Below are positions 1-8,918 of a DNA stretch of 64,000 nt, piece after piece. Source of the DNA: Streptomyces albus subsp. chlorinus (GTDB taxonomy: Bacteria > Actinomycetota > Actinomycetes > Streptomycetales > Streptomycetaceae); NCBI RefSeq assembly GCF_013302895.1, contig NZ_VJOK01000001.1, positions 2,325,329 to 2,389,328 on the forward strand, given 5' to 3'. The position numbers and the translations under genes are program-made. The notes below the pieces were generated by a model. It ran no database searches and was not told where the DNA came from. It saw only the letters and a program-made list of their open reading frames with translations. Positions within the stretch are counted from its first letter, which is position 1, and every line of letters begins with the position of its first letter.

Positions 1-128
1 TTAGAACGCGTCGCCTCCGCGCAGGACACGGCATCTCCGCTTAGCGCACGGCACCTCCGCGCAGGACACGACGCCTCCAGGCGAGGCCCGACGCCCCCAC
101 GCAAGGCCCGACGCCTCCGCGCACGCGA
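1..128. repeat. 20-bp tandem repeat array downstream of glyS
   Basis: Six consecutive imperfect units of exactly 20 bp start at 9, 29, 49, 69, 89 and 109 (type unit CGACGCCTCCGCGCAGGACA). Bases 1-8 resemble the end of a further unit, so the array probably continues left of the window. It lies beyond the glyS terminator hairpin and shows no coding sign. Such arrays are good strain-variable (VNTR) markers; no function is evident. Confidence 0.75.
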
Positions 129-129
129 C

Positions 130-165
130 AGGGCCCGGCCCCCACAGGACGGGGAGCCGGGCCCT
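130..165 (-). terminator. glyS terminator hairpin
   Basis: A 10-bp perfect stem (AGGGCCCGGC at 130-139 with GCCGGGCCCT at 156-165) has an inner CCCC/GGGG extension and a short loop. It begins 24 bp past the glyS stop. There is no clear U-tract, as is common for Streptomyces terminators. Confidence 0.7.
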
Positions 166-188
166 CACAGGTTCCGGGAGACGGCAGG

Positions 189-1571
<1,383 letters not shown>

Positions 1572-1613
1572 GGTGCTCTCTTCGTTGACGACGAGACGGA
1601 ATACCTCAGATTA

Positions 1614-1772
1614 CTGGGCGCCGAGGGGTGCTCAGCAAATCGGTTCGGCCCAACCACGGGACCCGGCCGGGGGTACGGGGGTCGCCCCCGGAAGGACACA
1701 GCACTGGGCGCCGAGGGGTGCTCAGCAAATCGGTTCGGCCCCACGACGGGAGGGGTGCTCAGCAAATCGGTT
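1614..1772. repeat. Two and a half copies of the glyS upstream segment
   Basis: A 48-bp segment at 1614-1661 recurs at 1704-1751 with two mismatches, and its 23-bp core (GAGGGGTGCTCAGCAAATCG plus GTT) appears a third time at 1750-1772. The 42-bp palindromic element at 1662-1703 sits exactly between the first two copies. The copy nearest glyS includes a likely -35 (TTGCTG on the minus strand) for that gene, so the block looks like a duplicated promoter region. It accounts for most of the gap between glyS and znuA. Confidence 0.85.
1662..1703. repeat. Dispersed GC palindromic element, copy A
   Basis: This 42-bp sequence begins CCCGGCCGGGGGTACGGGGG and ends ACACAGCA. CCGGGGG can pair with CCCCCGG, and GGGGG with CCCCC across TCG. 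It is nearly identical to 10951-10993, and in both places its ACACAGCA end abuts a second copy of flanking host sequence. It has no coding capacity. It is best described as a REP/MITE-like interspersed element of unknown mechanism. Confidence 0.75.
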
Positions 1773-1855
1773 GTCCCCTTTCCCGCCGCCTTCACGGGGC
1801 CCTCTCGGCCCCCTCGCGTCGCCCTCCGTGATGATTACGTAGCGCAAAGCTCTAG

Positions 1856-1893
1856 TTGACAATCGTTTCCATTTCCCGTGAAAATGACTGTCA
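1856..1893 (+). promoter_or_regulatory. znuA promoter with two Zur-type boxes
   Basis: TTGACA at 1856-1861 is followed after 18 bp by GAAAAT (1880-1885), which puts transcription start at about the ATG at 1893. Two 15-bp sequences resemble the Streptomyces Zur box TGAAAATGATTTTCA: TGACAATCGTTTCCA (1857-1871, 11/15) and TGAAAATGACTGTCA (1879-1893, 13/15). They are 22 bp apart, two helical turns, and cover both promoter elements. Zinc-bound Zur would block RNA polymerase here. Confidence 0.7.
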
Positions 1894-2948
1894 TGAACAA
1901 CCGTTCCCGCACCCGTCGCCTCATACGTACCAGCGCCGCTCTGACCGCTCTCGGTGTCGGCTCCCTCACCCTCGCCGCCTGCGGCAGCGGTGCCGGTGAC
2001 GACGGCAAGGTGCGGGTGGCCGCCTCCTTCTACCCGATGGCCTACCTCGCCCAGCAGATCGGCGGGGACCACGTCGAGGTCCAGAACCTCACCCAGCCCG
2101 GCACCGAGCCCCACGACCTGGAGCTGAGCCCCAAGCAGACGGGCCGGCTCAGCGAGGCGGACCTGATCGTCTACCTCAAGGGGCTCCAGCCCGCGGTGGA
2201 CGAGGCCGTCGAGCAGTCCGGTGTCGAGCACGTCGCGGAGGCCACCTCCTTCACCACCCTGGAGAAGCACGGCACCGACGTGCACGGCGAGGAGGGCCAC
2301 GAGCACGGCGGCCACGACCACGGCGGCCACGACCACGGCGAGCACGAGCACGGCGGCGACGAGCACGGCGGCGACGAGCACGGCGGCGACGAGCACGGGC
2401 ACGAAGGGCACGACCACGGCGAGGGCGCCGCGGGCGACCCGCACGTCTGGCTCGACCCGGTGCGCTACGCCGAGATCGCCGAGGGCGTCGGCAAGCAGCT
2501 CCGGAAGGCGGACCCGGACCACAAGGACGAGTACGCCAAGAACACCAAGGCGCTCGTCCAGCGTCTCCACAAGCTGGACAAGGAGTTCCGGGACGGCCTC
2601 AAGCCCAAGAAGTCCGACACCTTCATCACCACCCACGCGGCCTTCGGGTATCTGGCCGAGCGGTACGGCCTGCACGAGGAGGCCGTCTCCGGCATCGACC
2701 CGGAGTCGGAGCCCAGCGCGGCCCGGATGAAGGAACTGCACAAGGTCGCGGAGAAGGACGACGTGGACACCGTCTTCTTCGAGGACAACGCCAGCGACAA
2801 GACCGCCAGGACCCTCGCCGGCGACCTGCGGCTGAAGACCTCCGTGCTCAGCCCCCTGGAGAGCGTCAAGGACCCGAAGAAGCAGGACTACTTCTCGGTG
2901 ATGCACCAGAACCTGACCGCGCTCAAGACCGCGCTCGGCGCGCAGTGA
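1893..2948 (+). CDS. znuA: Zinc ABC transporter substrate-binding lipoprotein
   Basis: This extracytoplasmic metal-binding lipoprotein delivers Zn2+ to the ZnuBC transporter. It belongs to the cluster A-I (ZnuA/TroA) family. A signal peptide with lipobox LAAC puts the acylated cysteine at residue 30, counting from ATG 1893. A loop near residues 130-175 is extremely rich in His, Asp and Glu (repeated GGHDHGGHDHGEHEHGGDEH-type units), typical of zinc-specific members. Metal ligands include H in GTEPHDLELS and in DPHVWLDP. The open frame also permits GTG 1878 or ATG 1884, but both lie in the promoter and operator; a leaderless start at 1893 fits best. It is first in znuA-znuC-znuB. Confidence 0.93.
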   Translation: MNNRSRTRRLIRTSAALTALGVGSLTLAACGSGAGDDGKVRVAASFYPMAYLAQQIGGDHVEVQNLTQPGTEPHDLELSPKQTGRLSEADLIVYLKGLQPAVDEAVEQSGVEHVAEATSFTTLEKHGTDVHGEEGHEHGGHDHGGHDHGEHEHGGDEHGGDEHGGDEHGHEGHDHGEGAAGDPHVWLDPVRYAEIAEGVGKQLRKADPDHKDEYAKNTKALVQRLHKLDKEFRDGLKPKKSDTFITTHAAFGYLAERYGLHEEAVSGIDPESEPSAARMKELHKVAEKDDVDTVFFEDNASDKTARTLAGDLRLKTSVLSPLESVKDPKKQDYFSVMHQNLTALKTALGAQ

Positions 2949-2959
2949 GGATGTGAGGC

Positions 2960-3757
2960 ATGACGAGGACGACAGCGGCACCGGGCGAGGACGCCATAAC
3001 CGGGCACCCGCCCGCCGTCGCGCTGCGCGGGGCCACCGCCTCGCTGGGCGGGCGGCCCGTGCTGCGCGGGGTGGATCTGACGGTGGCGCGCGGCGAGACG
3101 GTCGCGCTGCTGGGGGCCAACGGCTCGGGAAAGTCCACCACCATCCGCGCCGTCCTGGGGCAGGTGCCGCTCACCGGCGGTGAGCTGGAGCTGTTCGGCA
3201 CGCCGCTCGCCCGCTTCCGCCAGTGGCGGCGGCTGGGGTACGTCCCGCAGCGCTCCACCGCCGCGGCCGGGGTCCCTGCGACCGTCCGCGAGGTCGTGGC
3301 GGCCGGCCGGCTGGCCCGGCGCCGCTTCCGCCCGCTGGGCCGCGAGGACAAGACCGCCATCCGCACCGCCCTGGACCAGGTGGGCATGGCCGACCGGATC
3401 AAGGACCCCGTCGACGCGCTCTCGGGGGGCCAGCACCAGCGGGTGCTCATCGCCCGCGCGCTGGCCGCCGAACCCGAACTGCTGATCATGGACGAGCCGC
3501 TGGCGGGCGTGGACGTCGGCAACCAGGAGGCCCTGGCCGACACCCTGCGCCGGCAGGTCGAGCAGGGCACCTCCGTCCTGCTCGTGCTGCACGAACTGGG
3601 CCCGCTCGCCCCGCTGATCGACCGGGCGGTGGTGCTGCGCGACGGGCGGGTGGAGCGGGTGGAGAACCCGGACCGGCTGCACGACCTGGCCTGCCACCCG
3701 CACGGGGCCGTGCCCACCGAGGCGGCGCCGACGATCGAGACGGGACTGCTCACATGA
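2960..3757 (+). CDS. znuC: Zinc ABC transporter ATP-binding protein
   Basis: This 265-aa ATPase powers zinc import with ZnuB. Walker A GANGSGKST is at 52-60, the signature LSGGQ at 154-158 and Walker B LLIMDEP at 174-180, with a switch histidine in LVLHELG. It starts 11 bp after the znuA stop, and its stop overlaps the znuB start (ATGA), so the three genes form one translationally coupled operon. Zinc specificity comes from context: the His-rich ZnuA and the adjacent zur gene. Confidence 0.94.
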   Translation: MTRTTAAPGEDAITGHPPAVALRGATASLGGRPVLRGVDLTVARGETVALLGANGSGKSTTIRAVLGQVPLTGGELELFGTPLARFRQWRRLGYVPQRSTAAAGVPATVREVVAAGRLARRRFRPLGREDKTAIRTALDQVGMADRIKDPVDALSGGQHQRVLIARALAAEPELLIMDEPLAGVDVGNQEALADTLRRQVEQGTSVLLVLHELGPLAPLIDRAVVLRDGRVERVENPDRLHDLACHPHGAVPTEAAPTIETGLLT

Positions 3758-4695
3758 CCGAGATGCTCGACTACGCGTTCATGCAGCGGGCACTGCTCGC
3801 CGCGCTGCTCGTGGGCGTCGCCGCACCCGTCGTGGGCATCTACCTGGTGCAGCGGCGCCAGGCGATCATGGGGGACGGTATCGGCCACGTCGCGCTGACC
3901 GGTGTCGCGCTGGGCTTCCTGCTGAGCACCAACCCGGTGTGGATGGCCGTGCTGGTCTCCTCGCTGGGCGCGATCGCCATGGAGCTGATCCGCTGGTACG
4001 GCAAGGCGCGTGGCGACATCGCGCTGGCCATGCTGTTCTACGGCGGCATGGCGGGCGGCGTCATGATCATCAACCTGGCGCCGAACGGGTCGAACGCCAA
4101 CCTCACCACCTATCTCTTCGGCTCCATCACCACCGTCTCGCCCGAGGACATCACCGCCATCGTCGGCCTCTCCGTCTTCGCGCTCCTCGTCTCGCTCGGA
4201 CTGCGGCGGCAGCTGTTCGCGGTGTGCCAGGACGAGGAGTTCGCACGGGTGACGGGGCTGCCGGTGCGGCTGCTCAACCTGCTGCTGGCGGTGACGGCCG
4301 CGGTGACGGTCACCGTGGCGATGCGGGTGGTGGGGCTGCTGCTGGTGAGCGCGCTGATGGTGATCCCGGTGGCCGCCGCCCAGCAGGCCACGCGCGGCTT
4401 CGCCGCCTCCCTCGCCCTCTCGATCGGCTTCGGCGTCGTCGTCACCCTCTCCGGCACGGTGACCTCGTACTACGCGGACGTCCCGCCGGGCGCCAGCATC
4501 GTCGTCCTGGCCATCGTCCTCTTCGGCCTCGTCACGGCGGTGGCCGCGCCACTGGCCCGGCGCCGGTTCGACGGCGGGAGGCGGGGCCGGGAGGGGACTG
4601 TCGCCGAGGGGGAGCCGGCAGGCACCCTGGTAGCGGAGGGGAGCGACAGCGCCGCCGGTACGGCGGGCGGGGGTGAGCGCCCGTCCAGGGTGTAA
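3754..4695 (+). CDS. znuB: Zinc ABC transporter permease
   Basis: This 313-aa integral membrane permease of the ABC-3 family forms the zinc channel. It has about eight to nine hydrophobic helices, with the conserved stretch GDGIGHVALTGVALGF near the N-terminus. The ATG overlaps the znuC stop by four bases. The C-terminal 45 residues are hydrophilic and charged, probably cytoplasmic. The frame is open further upstream, but only this start gives the family N-terminus (MTEMLDYAFMQRALL). Confidence 0.94.
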   Translation: MTEMLDYAFMQRALLAALLVGVAAPVVGIYLVQRRQAIMGDGIGHVALTGVALGFLLSTNPVWMAVLVSSLGAIAMELIRWYGKARGDIALAMLFYGGMAGGVMIINLAPNGSNANLTTYLFGSITTVSPEDITAIVGLSVFALLVSLGLRRQLFAVCQDEEFARVTGLPVRLLNLLLAVTAAVTVTVAMRVVGLLLVSALMVIPVAAAQQATRGFAASLALSIGFGVVVTLSGTVTSYYADVPPGASIVVLAIVLFGLVTAVAAPLARRRFDGGRRGREGTVAEGEPAGTLVAEGSDSAAGTAGGGERPSRV

Positions 4696-4801
4696 TACCC
4701 GCGCTCCGGGAGCGCCTGGCACAATGGGTCGTCGCGAACGCCGCGCCGACCCGGAGCCGCCCGGCGGCTCCCCGGAGCCGACGAACGTAAGGAGCCAGAG
4801 C

Positions 4802-5218
4802 GTGACCACCGCAGGTCCCCCCGTACGCGGCCGGTCGACCCGGCAGCGCGCAGCCGTCTCCGCCGCCCTCGCCGAGGTGGAGGAGTTCCGCAGCGCGCAG
4901 GAGCTGCACGACATGCTCAAGCACCGCGGCGACTCGGTCGGACTGACCACGGTGTACCGCACGCTCCAGTCCCTCGCGGACGCCGGCGAGGTGGACGTGC
5001 TGCGCACGGACGACGGCGAGGCCGTCTACCGGCGCTGCCAGAGCGACGACCACCACCATCACCTGGTCTGCCGCTCCTGCGGCAAGGCCGTCGAGGTCGA
5101 GGGCCCGGTGGTGGAGAAGTGGGCCGCCTCCGTCGCCGCCGAACACGGCTTCGTGGACGTCGGCCACACCGTGGAGATCTTCGGTACGTGCGGGGACTGC
5201 GCCAGGGCCGCCGGCTGA
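4802..5218 (+). CDS. zur: Zinc uptake regulator, Fur family
   Basis: This 138-aa zinc-responsive repressor presumably controls znuABC through the boxes at 1857-1893. A winged helix occupies residues about 15-75, with recognition helix TTVYRTLQSL. The dimerisation and metal domain carries HHHH at 84-87 and two CxxC pairs (C90/C93, C130/C133) for structural zinc. The start is GTG 4802, preceded by AAGGAG; the open frame upstream lacks family similarity. A CACAAT -10-like box at 4720-4725 may be its own promoter, about 80 bp upstream of the start. Confidence 0.93.
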   Translation: MTTAGPPVRGRSTRQRAAVSAALAEVEEFRSAQELHDMLKHRGDSVGLTTVYRTLQSLADAGEVDVLRTDDGEAVYRRCQSDDHHHHLVCRSCGKAVEVEGPVVEKWAASVAAEHGFVDVGHTVEIFGTCGDCARAAG

Positions 5219-5317
5219 CGCCCGCGCGGGCAGATGCCGGCTGACGCCCCCGTTGGGGGAGCACCGCCGCTGCGGGGAGACGGCGCGCGCCCACGGCCCC
5301 GGGGCGGGCCCCGCCCA

Positions 5318-5336
5318 CCGGCCCTCTCGGGGCCGG
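5318..5336. terminator. Terminator hairpin between convergent zur and tetR
   Basis: CCGGCCC, loop TCTCG, GGGCCGG forms a 7-bp stem between the zur stop (5218) and the tetR stop (5343). It could end transcription from either side. Confidence 0.5.
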
Positions 5337-5342
5337 CCGCGC

Positions 5343-6128
5343 CTACCGGCTCCCGGAACCGGTGCGTGAGGCGATCAGCGCCTCGATGCCGTCCAGGACC
5401 AGGCGGAGGCCGAACGCGAAGTCGGCGGAGCCGTCCCCCTGCTCCGCCTCGTCCGTCTCCACCTCCCCGGAGGCGAGAAGTTCCCTGACGGCGGGGAAGT
5501 CGCCGGAGGCGGTGAGTTCCGCCAGCAGGCTCCAATAGCGGGACTCGGTGTTCTTCCACTCCGCGCCGGCCGCCGCGCTCGCCTCCGCGATGTCCGCCAT
5601 CAGCGCGACGTTGCTGCGTACGTATCCGCTGAGGGTGATCATCGCGCCCAGCTTCTCCTCGCCGTCCAGCCCGGTGCCGCGCAGGTGGGCGAGGGCCTGT
5701 TCCATCCACTCGACGTTGTGCGGGGACAGCGGCGGCGTCGCGATGGGGATGCGGACGATCCACAGGTGCCGCATCAGGACGGCGTGGTAGGCGCGGGCCC
5801 AGCGCTCCATTCCGGTGCGCCAGCCCTCCTCGGGCGCGGGGGCGGGCGGCGGGGTGCCGATCGCCGCGTCCTCCATGAGGATCAACAGGTCGTCCTTGCC
5901 CGAGACATAGCGGTAGAGCGCCATCGTGGAGACGCCGACCTCGCCGGCCACCCTGCTCATGGAGAGCGCCCCGAGCCCCTCGGCGTCGGCGATCCTGGTG
6001 GCCGCCGCGACGATGCGGGGCACGTCGAGCCCGCGGGCCGGTCCCCTGCCCGGCCGCTCCCGCAGCCCCCAGGCGGTCGCCACTCCGACGGGAAGACCGC
6101 CCCTCGGCTGCTGCTCCTTCTTCGCCAT
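5343..6128 (-). CDS. TetR-family repressor of the adjacent ABC exporter
   Basis: This 261-aa transcription factor has a helix-turn-helix at about residues 57-76 (SMSRVAGEVGVSTMALYRYV) and a ligand-binding domain of the Tn10 TetR C-terminal type. It is divergent from a DrrAB-like exporter, and the shared 120-bp spacer holds several inverted repeats, so it very probably represses both itself and the exporter until a drug or metabolite binds. The start is ATG 6128; the longer open frame upstream is unsupported because it would cross the operator region. The inducer cannot be read from the sequence. Confidence 0.85.
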   Translation of the reverse strand: MAKKEQQPRGGLPVGVATAWGLRERPGRGPARGLDVPRIVAAATRIADAEGLGALSMSRVAGEVGVSTMALYRYVSGKDDLLILMEDAAIGTPPPAPAPEEGWRTGMERWARAYHAVLMRHLWIVRIPIATPPLSPHNVEWMEQALAHLRGTGLDGEEKLGAMITLSGYVRSNVALMADIAEASAAAGAEWKNTESRYWSLLAELTASGDFPAVRELLASGEVETDEAEQGDGSADFAFGLRLVLDGIEALIASRTGSGSR

Positions 6129-6171
6129 CGTGGCCGCTCCCTCTCCCGGATCTGCCGAGCACCGCTTGGCA

Positions 6172-6230
6172 TGTGTATAGCATACGCAGTAACGTTTACG
6201 GCATACGCAGTTCCGCGTATGGCATACACA
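6172..6230. promoter_or_regulatory. Operator cluster between tetR and the ABC exporter
   Basis: This AT-richer patch contains CATACGC (6202-6208) with GCGTATG (6215-6221), and two GTATNNNATAC sites (6175-6185 and 6218-6228). An outer TGTGTAT (6172-6178) is mirrored by ATACACA (6224-6230). The GCATACGCAG decamer occurs twice as a direct repeat. These are the likely binding sites of the divergent TetR regulator. Confidence 0.7.
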
Positions 6231-6248
6231 GAAGAGGGGGAACGTGCC

Positions 6249-7190
6249 ATGGATCCATCCCCACGGGAGAGTTGGGCAATCGAGGCACAGGGGCTGGGCA
6301 AGGCGTACGGCTCCGTACCGGTGCTCTCGGGACTCGATCTGCGCGTGAGGCGCGGCAGTGTCTTCGCGCTGCTCGGACCGAACGGTGCCGGCAAGACGAC
6401 CACCGTCCGCATCCTGGCGACGCTCACCCGCGCGGACAGCGGGCGGGCGAGCGTCGCGGGCCACGACGTGGCCACCGAGCGGTCCCGGGTGCGCCGGACC
6501 CTGAGCCTCACCGGGCAGTACGCGGCGCTCGACGAGGAGCAGTCAGGGCGGGAGAACCTGCGGATGATGGCGCGGCTGCGCGGCCACTCGCGGGCGGGCG
6601 CCCGCCGCCGGACCGACGAACTGCTGGCACGGTTCGCGCTCACCGAGGCGGCGGACCGGCGGGTGGGCACCTACTCGGGCGGCATGCGGCGCCGGCTGGA
6701 CATCGCGGCGGGACTGGTGGGCGACCCGGAGGTGGTGTTCCTGGACGAGCCCACGACGGGACTGGACCCGCGCAGCCGCCGCACGATGTGGCAGGCCGTC
6801 CAGGAGCTGGCCCGCGCGGGCGTCACCGTCTTCCTCACCACCCAGTACCTGGAGGAGGCCGACCAGTTGGCCGACCAGGTCGCCGTGCTCGACAAAGGCC
6901 GGATCGTCGCCCAGGGCACCCCGGAGGAGCTGAAGAAGACGGTCGCCGCACAGCGCCTCGACCTCACCCTGACCCACCGCGGGGCGTACGAGGAGATGGC
7001 CGCGCGCCTGACCGGCCGGGTGCTGCACCGGGAGCCGGAGGACCTGCTGCTGGGGGTGGCGACCGACGGCAGCGCGGCCCATGTGCGGGCGCTGCTGGAC
7101 GAGTTGGACCCGGCCCGGACCGAGGTCGCGCGGTTCGCCCTGCACAGCGCCACCCTCGACGACGTCTTCCTGGAGCTGACCCATGAGTGA
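6249..7190 (+). CDS. Daunorubicin-resistance-type ABC transporter ATPase
   Basis: This 313-aa ATPase belongs to the DrrA/CcmA subfamily used by drug and lipid exporters. Walker A GPNGAGKT is at 43-50, followed by the signature YSGGMRRRLD, Walker B VVFLDEPTTGLDP and a C-terminal DUF4162-like extension. It works with the permease encoded by the next, overlapping gene. ATG 6249 follows GAGGGGGAA; ATG 6219 is possible but lies inside the operator. The substrate is unknown. Confidence 0.9.
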   Translation: MDPSPRESWAIEAQGLGKAYGSVPVLSGLDLRVRRGSVFALLGPNGAGKTTTVRILATLTRADSGRASVAGHDVATERSRVRRTLSLTGQYAALDEEQSGRENLRMMARLRGHSRAGARRRTDELLARFALTEAADRRVGTYSGGMRRRLDIAAGLVGDPEVVFLDEPTTGLDPRSRRTMWQAVQELARAGVTVFLTTQYLEEADQLADQVAVLDKGRIVAQGTPEELKKTVAAQRLDLTLTHRGAYEEMAARLTGRVLHREPEDLLLGVATDGSAAHVRALLDELDPARTEVARFALHSATLDDVFLELTHE

Positions 7191-7938
7191 TGCCACGGCC
7201 TTCACGGTTCTCGCGGGCAGGTCCGTCCGGCTGACCCGGCGCAACCCGGACGCGGTGATCACGGCACTGGTGCTGCCGGTGCTGCTGATGCTGGTCTTCG
7301 TCTACTTCTTCGGCGGTGCCATCGAGACCGGCGCGGAGCGGTACGTGACCTATGTGGCGCCGGGCGTGCTGATCCTGTGCGCCGGGTACGGCGCGTCGAT
7401 GACGGCGACCACCGTCTCCCACGACATGACGAACGGCATCATCGACCGCTTCCGCTCCATGGACACCAGCGGCACCGCCGTGCTGACGGGCCATGTCGTG
7501 GCGAGCGTGGTCCGCAACGCGGCGGCGACGGCGGCCGTGCTCGGTGCCGCCTTCGCGATCGGCTTCAGGCCGCACGCGGGGGCGGCCGGATGGCTGGCGG
7601 CGAGCGGCATCCTGCTGCTGTACATCACCACGCTCTCCTGGCTGGGCGCGGCGGCGGGCCTGCTGGCCAGAACACCCGAGGCGGCGGGCGGCTTCACCTT
7701 CGTGATGCTCTTCCTGCCCTACCCCAGCAGCGCGTTCGTGCCCATCGACACCATGCCCGGCTGGCTGCACGGCTTCGCCGACAACCAGCCGGTCACCCCG
7801 GTCATCGAGTCCCTGCGCGCCCTCCTGCTCGACCGGCCCGCGGGCGACAGCCCCTGGCTCGCCACCGCCTGGTGCCTGGGCCTGCTGGCGGTGACCCTGC
7901 CCCTGTGCGCACTCCTGTTCCGACGCCGCACGGCCTGA
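7183..7938 (+). CDS. DrrB-type ABC-2 transporter permease
   Basis: This 251-aa membrane subunit, with about six helices of the ABC-2 family, completes the exporter with the preceding ATPase. Its ATG lies inside the end of the ATPase gene (8-bp overlap), indicating coupled translation. Conserved features are the N-terminal RNPDAVITALVLPVLLMLVF and the later LPYPSSAFVPIDTMP loop, typical of DrrB proteins. Drug export is inferred from family and TetR control only. Confidence 0.88.
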   Translation: MSDATAFTVLAGRSVRLTRRNPDAVITALVLPVLLMLVFVYFFGGAIETGAERYVTYVAPGVLILCAGYGASMTATTVSHDMTNGIIDRFRSMDTSGTAVLTGHVVASVVRNAAATAAVLGAAFAIGFRPHAGAAGWLAASGILLLYITTLSWLGAAAGLLARTPEAAGGFTFVMLFLPYPSSAFVPIDTMPGWLHGFADNQPVTPVIESLRALLLDRPAGDSPWLATAWCLGLLAVTLPLCALLFRRRTA

Positions 7939-7971
7939 CACCGGCCCGTGCGGGGGGTCACGGGGCCGGAG

Positions 7972-8619
7972 TCACGGAGCGGGGGGCGCCTGCTGCGAGG
8001 TCCAGTGGCGGCGGCCCAGGCTGATGAGGCGGAGCTGGCGGCGGGCCGTGTGGGCGACGGCGTCCTCGGGCGGGCCCTCGCCCTGGGCCGCCGCCAGGAA
8101 GGCGAAGGCCGTCATCACCATGTGGTCGACGTACGTCTCGCCCAGCATGCGCAGGTCCTCCGCGCTCCAGCCGCGGGAGACCTCGTCGCGGGCCAGCAGT
8201 CGGGCCACCTCCTCGGCGAAGCGGTCGAGCTGGGCGCCGATGGCCGTGCGCACGGCGGCCACGCCGCCGTGCCGCTCGCGGGCCACGAAGCGGATGTGCT
8301 CGGGGTGCCGGCGCACGTACGCGGCGATGGCCTCGACGAGGTGGTCGATGCGCTCGCCGTCCTCGCTGCGCTCGGTCAGTCCCTCCCGTATCACTTCGTG
8401 CAGGCTGCCGAGGGACTCCTCCACCAGGGCGACACCCAGGTCTGCGACGTCCCGGAAGTGCCGGTAGAAGGCCGCCGGGGAGATCCCCACGGCACGGGTG
8501 ATCTCGCGCAGGCCGATGCTGCTGAGGCTCTGCTCCTCCAGCAGCGCCAGGCCCGCGTCCAGCAGGGCGCGGCGCGTCCGGGCCTTCTGGAGGTCCCGCT
8601 GCGACTGGGTGGTGCTCAT
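7972..8619 (-). CDS. TetR-family regulator beside small membrane proteins
   Basis: This 215-aa protein has an N-terminal helix-turn-helix at about 38-56 (REITRAVGISPAAFYRHF). The alpha-helical C-terminal domain shows similarity to regulators of fatty-acid or membrane genes (FabR-like), a weak assignment. It is divergent from two small membrane-protein genes. The intergenic region carries three ACAGTTGT motifs, one of them just before its own start, which fits autorepression plus control of 8756-9200. Confidence 0.82.
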   Translation of the reverse strand: MSTTQSQRDLQKARTRRALLDAGLALLEEQSLSSIGLREITRAVGISPAAFYRHFRDVADLGVALVEESLGSLHEVIREGLTERSEDGERIDHLVEAIAAYVRRHPEHIRFVARERHGGVAAVRTAIGAQLDRFAEEVARLLARDEVSRGWSAEDLRMLGETYVDHMVMTAFAFLAAAQGEGPPEDAVAHTARRQLRLISLGRRHWTSQQAPPAP

Positions 8620-8630
8620 GGGCTCAGTAA

Positions 8631-8700
8631 ACAGTTGTGTGCCGAGCCCCGCAATGGGGTACTCTCAACTCAGTGAACAGTTGTCACGACAGTTGTTCAC
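8631..8700. promoter_or_regulatory. Operator region with three ACAGTTGT motifs
   Basis: ACAGTTGT occurs at 8631-8638, 8677-8684 and 8689-8696. The last two lie within a longer inverted repeat, GTGAACA (8673-8679) with TGTTCAC (8694-8700). A TACTCT -10-like box (8660-8665) lies between the sites. It is a likely operator of the divergent TetR protein. Confidence 0.65.
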
Positions 8701-8755
8701 CGAAAGACCGGGACACACCGACGACCGCCGACACGCACCGAGTTGGGAGAGCGAC

Positions 8756-8917
8756 ATGATCTTCCTCGTCGCCGCGTTCCTCCTGCTGGGCGTGCTGGTG
8801 GGCCCACCGGCCCAGCTGCCGCCCGCCGTGAGCCTCACCGCAGCCGCGGTCATCGCCGTCTGGCTGCTCGTCTTCACCGTCCGCGAGCGCACCCGCCGCC
8901 ACCGGAAGGAGAGCTGA
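8756..8917 (+). CDS. Small two-helix membrane protein
   Basis: This 53-aa protein is almost entirely two hydrophobic helices (IFLVAAFLLLGVLVG and AAVIAVWLLVFTV) followed by a basic tail, RERTRRHRKES. ATG 8756 follows GGGAGAGCGAC. Its stop is one base before the next start, so the two are cotranscribed, presumably under the divergent TetR. The family is not recognised and the function unknown. Confidence 0.65.
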   Translation: MIFLVAAFLLLGVLVGPPAQLPPAVSLTAAAVIAVWLLVFTVRERTRRHRKES

Positions 8918-8918
8918 C

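Noticed and set aside
1662-1703. Insertion sequence at 1.6 kb and 10.9 kb
   Set aside because: The elements are only 42-43 bp, with no transposase and no short terminal inverted repeats; described as dispersed palindromic elements instead.
3223-3753. Upstream extension of znuB to 490 aa
   Set aside because: The added part is a frame-shifted translation of znuC; the ATG at 3754, coupled to the znuC stop, gives the normal permease N-terminus.
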